The position numbers were made by a program, and so were the translations under genes. From Microbacteriaceae bacterium (lineage in GTDB: Bacteria > Actinomycetota > Actinomycetes > Actinomycetales > Microbacteriaceae), in NCBI GenBank assembly GCA_012511645.1, contig JAAZFP010000049.1, forward strand, positions 1 through 14,419: a stretch of 14,419 bases of DNA, in the 5' to 3' direction. Positions within the stretch are counted from its first letter, which is position 1. Each line of letters starts with the position of its first letter. Shown in pieces: positions 14,285 to 14,419 of this stretch. Below the pieces are notes generated by a model. The model was not told the origin of the DNA and did not search any database. It worked only from the letters and a program-made list of their open reading frames with translations.

Positions 14285-14306
14285 CCCTTCTTCGGAAGGG
14301 TTTCTT
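14285..14306 (+). terminator. Terminator after tRNA-Asp
   Basis: CCCTTC and GAAGGG form a 6-bp stem closed by a stable TTCG tetraloop and followed by TTTCTT. It separates the Glu/Asp pair from tRNA-Phe, which would therefore need its own promoter in 14307-14338; I see no strong box there. Confidence 0.75.
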
Positions 14307-14338
14307 CATCTCTGGCGAGTGCTTCTGGTAGTCGTCAG

Positions 14339-14411
14339 GGCTCTGTAGCTCAGTTGGTAGAGCGTTCGACTGAAAATCGAAAGGTCACCGGATCGATGCC
14401 GGTCGGAGCCA
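14339..14411 (+). tRNA. tRNA-Phe (anticodon GAA)
   Basis: A 73-nt cloverleaf: acceptor GGCTCTG/CGGAGCC, discriminator A14411, anticodon stem TTCGA/TCGAA with GAA at 14372-14374, and a 5-nt variable loop. The T-stem ACCGG/CCGGT closes a loop reading ATCGATG, so position 54 is A rather than the usual T. No encoded CCA. Confidence 0.96.
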
Positions 14412-14419
14412 CGTAGCGG

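Noticed and set aside
1..14419. CRISPR array, insertion sequence, prophage or defence island
   Set aside because: No regular repeat-spacer series, transposase, integrase, terminal repeats or known defence genes other than the ordinary RelBE-type pair were seen.

Overview
The window looks like a chromosomal segment from a GC-rich Gram-positive actinobacterium, most likely of the Microbacteriaceae type (Micrococcales). This is judged from the strong G/C bias at third codon positions, TANNNT-like -10 boxes placed directly before start codons, tRNA genes without an encoded CCA tail, and the flavour of the proteins. I could not run a database search, so the taxon is an inference.

Layout. The left edge cuts into a polytopic membrane protein (+, to 1316), which is closed by a perfect hairpin shared with a convergent operon. 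That operon (minus, 5772 to 1430) encodes two translationally coupled YhgE/Pip-type membrane proteins with long extracytoplasmic stalks, behind a palindromic operator-like site. Upstream, on the same strand, lie a DHA2-type MFS drug exporter (7427 to 5946) and an HxlR-family winged-helix regulator (7933 down). The regulator's conserved C-terminal tail is out of frame by one base. A 17-bp near-palindrome sits exactly between -35-like and -10-like boxes of the exporter. A DoxX-like membrane protein diverges from the regulator across a control region with three GTAAC repeats spaced exactly 14 bp apart.

The centre holds an MmcQ/YjbR-family protein (+), a RelB/RelE-type toxin-antitoxin pair (minus) with its own palindromic operator and a terminator that contains the toxin stop codon, and a luciferase-like flavin-dependent oxidoreductase (minus). 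Divergent from the oxidoreductase are two unrelated metallo-aminopeptidases in tandem: leucyl aminopeptidase PepA (M17) and an M18 family aminopeptidase. Together they would serve cytoplasmic peptide turnover. A small unrecognised protein follows, and the window closes with tRNA-Glu(TTC), tRNA-Asp(GTC), a terminator and tRNA-Phe(GAA).

Most of this is ordinary core and semi-accessory genome. The points most worth a second look are the frameshifted HxlR gene next to two intact operator-like sites, the 14-bp-phased repeat array, and the coupled YhgE/Pip pair whose members differ in stalk length and C-terminal extension. I saw no CRISPR array, insertion sequence, phage gene or obvious new defence system. 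No stretch longer than 300 bases lacks a gene; the largest gaps are 5773-5945, 13959-14097 and 1317-1429.
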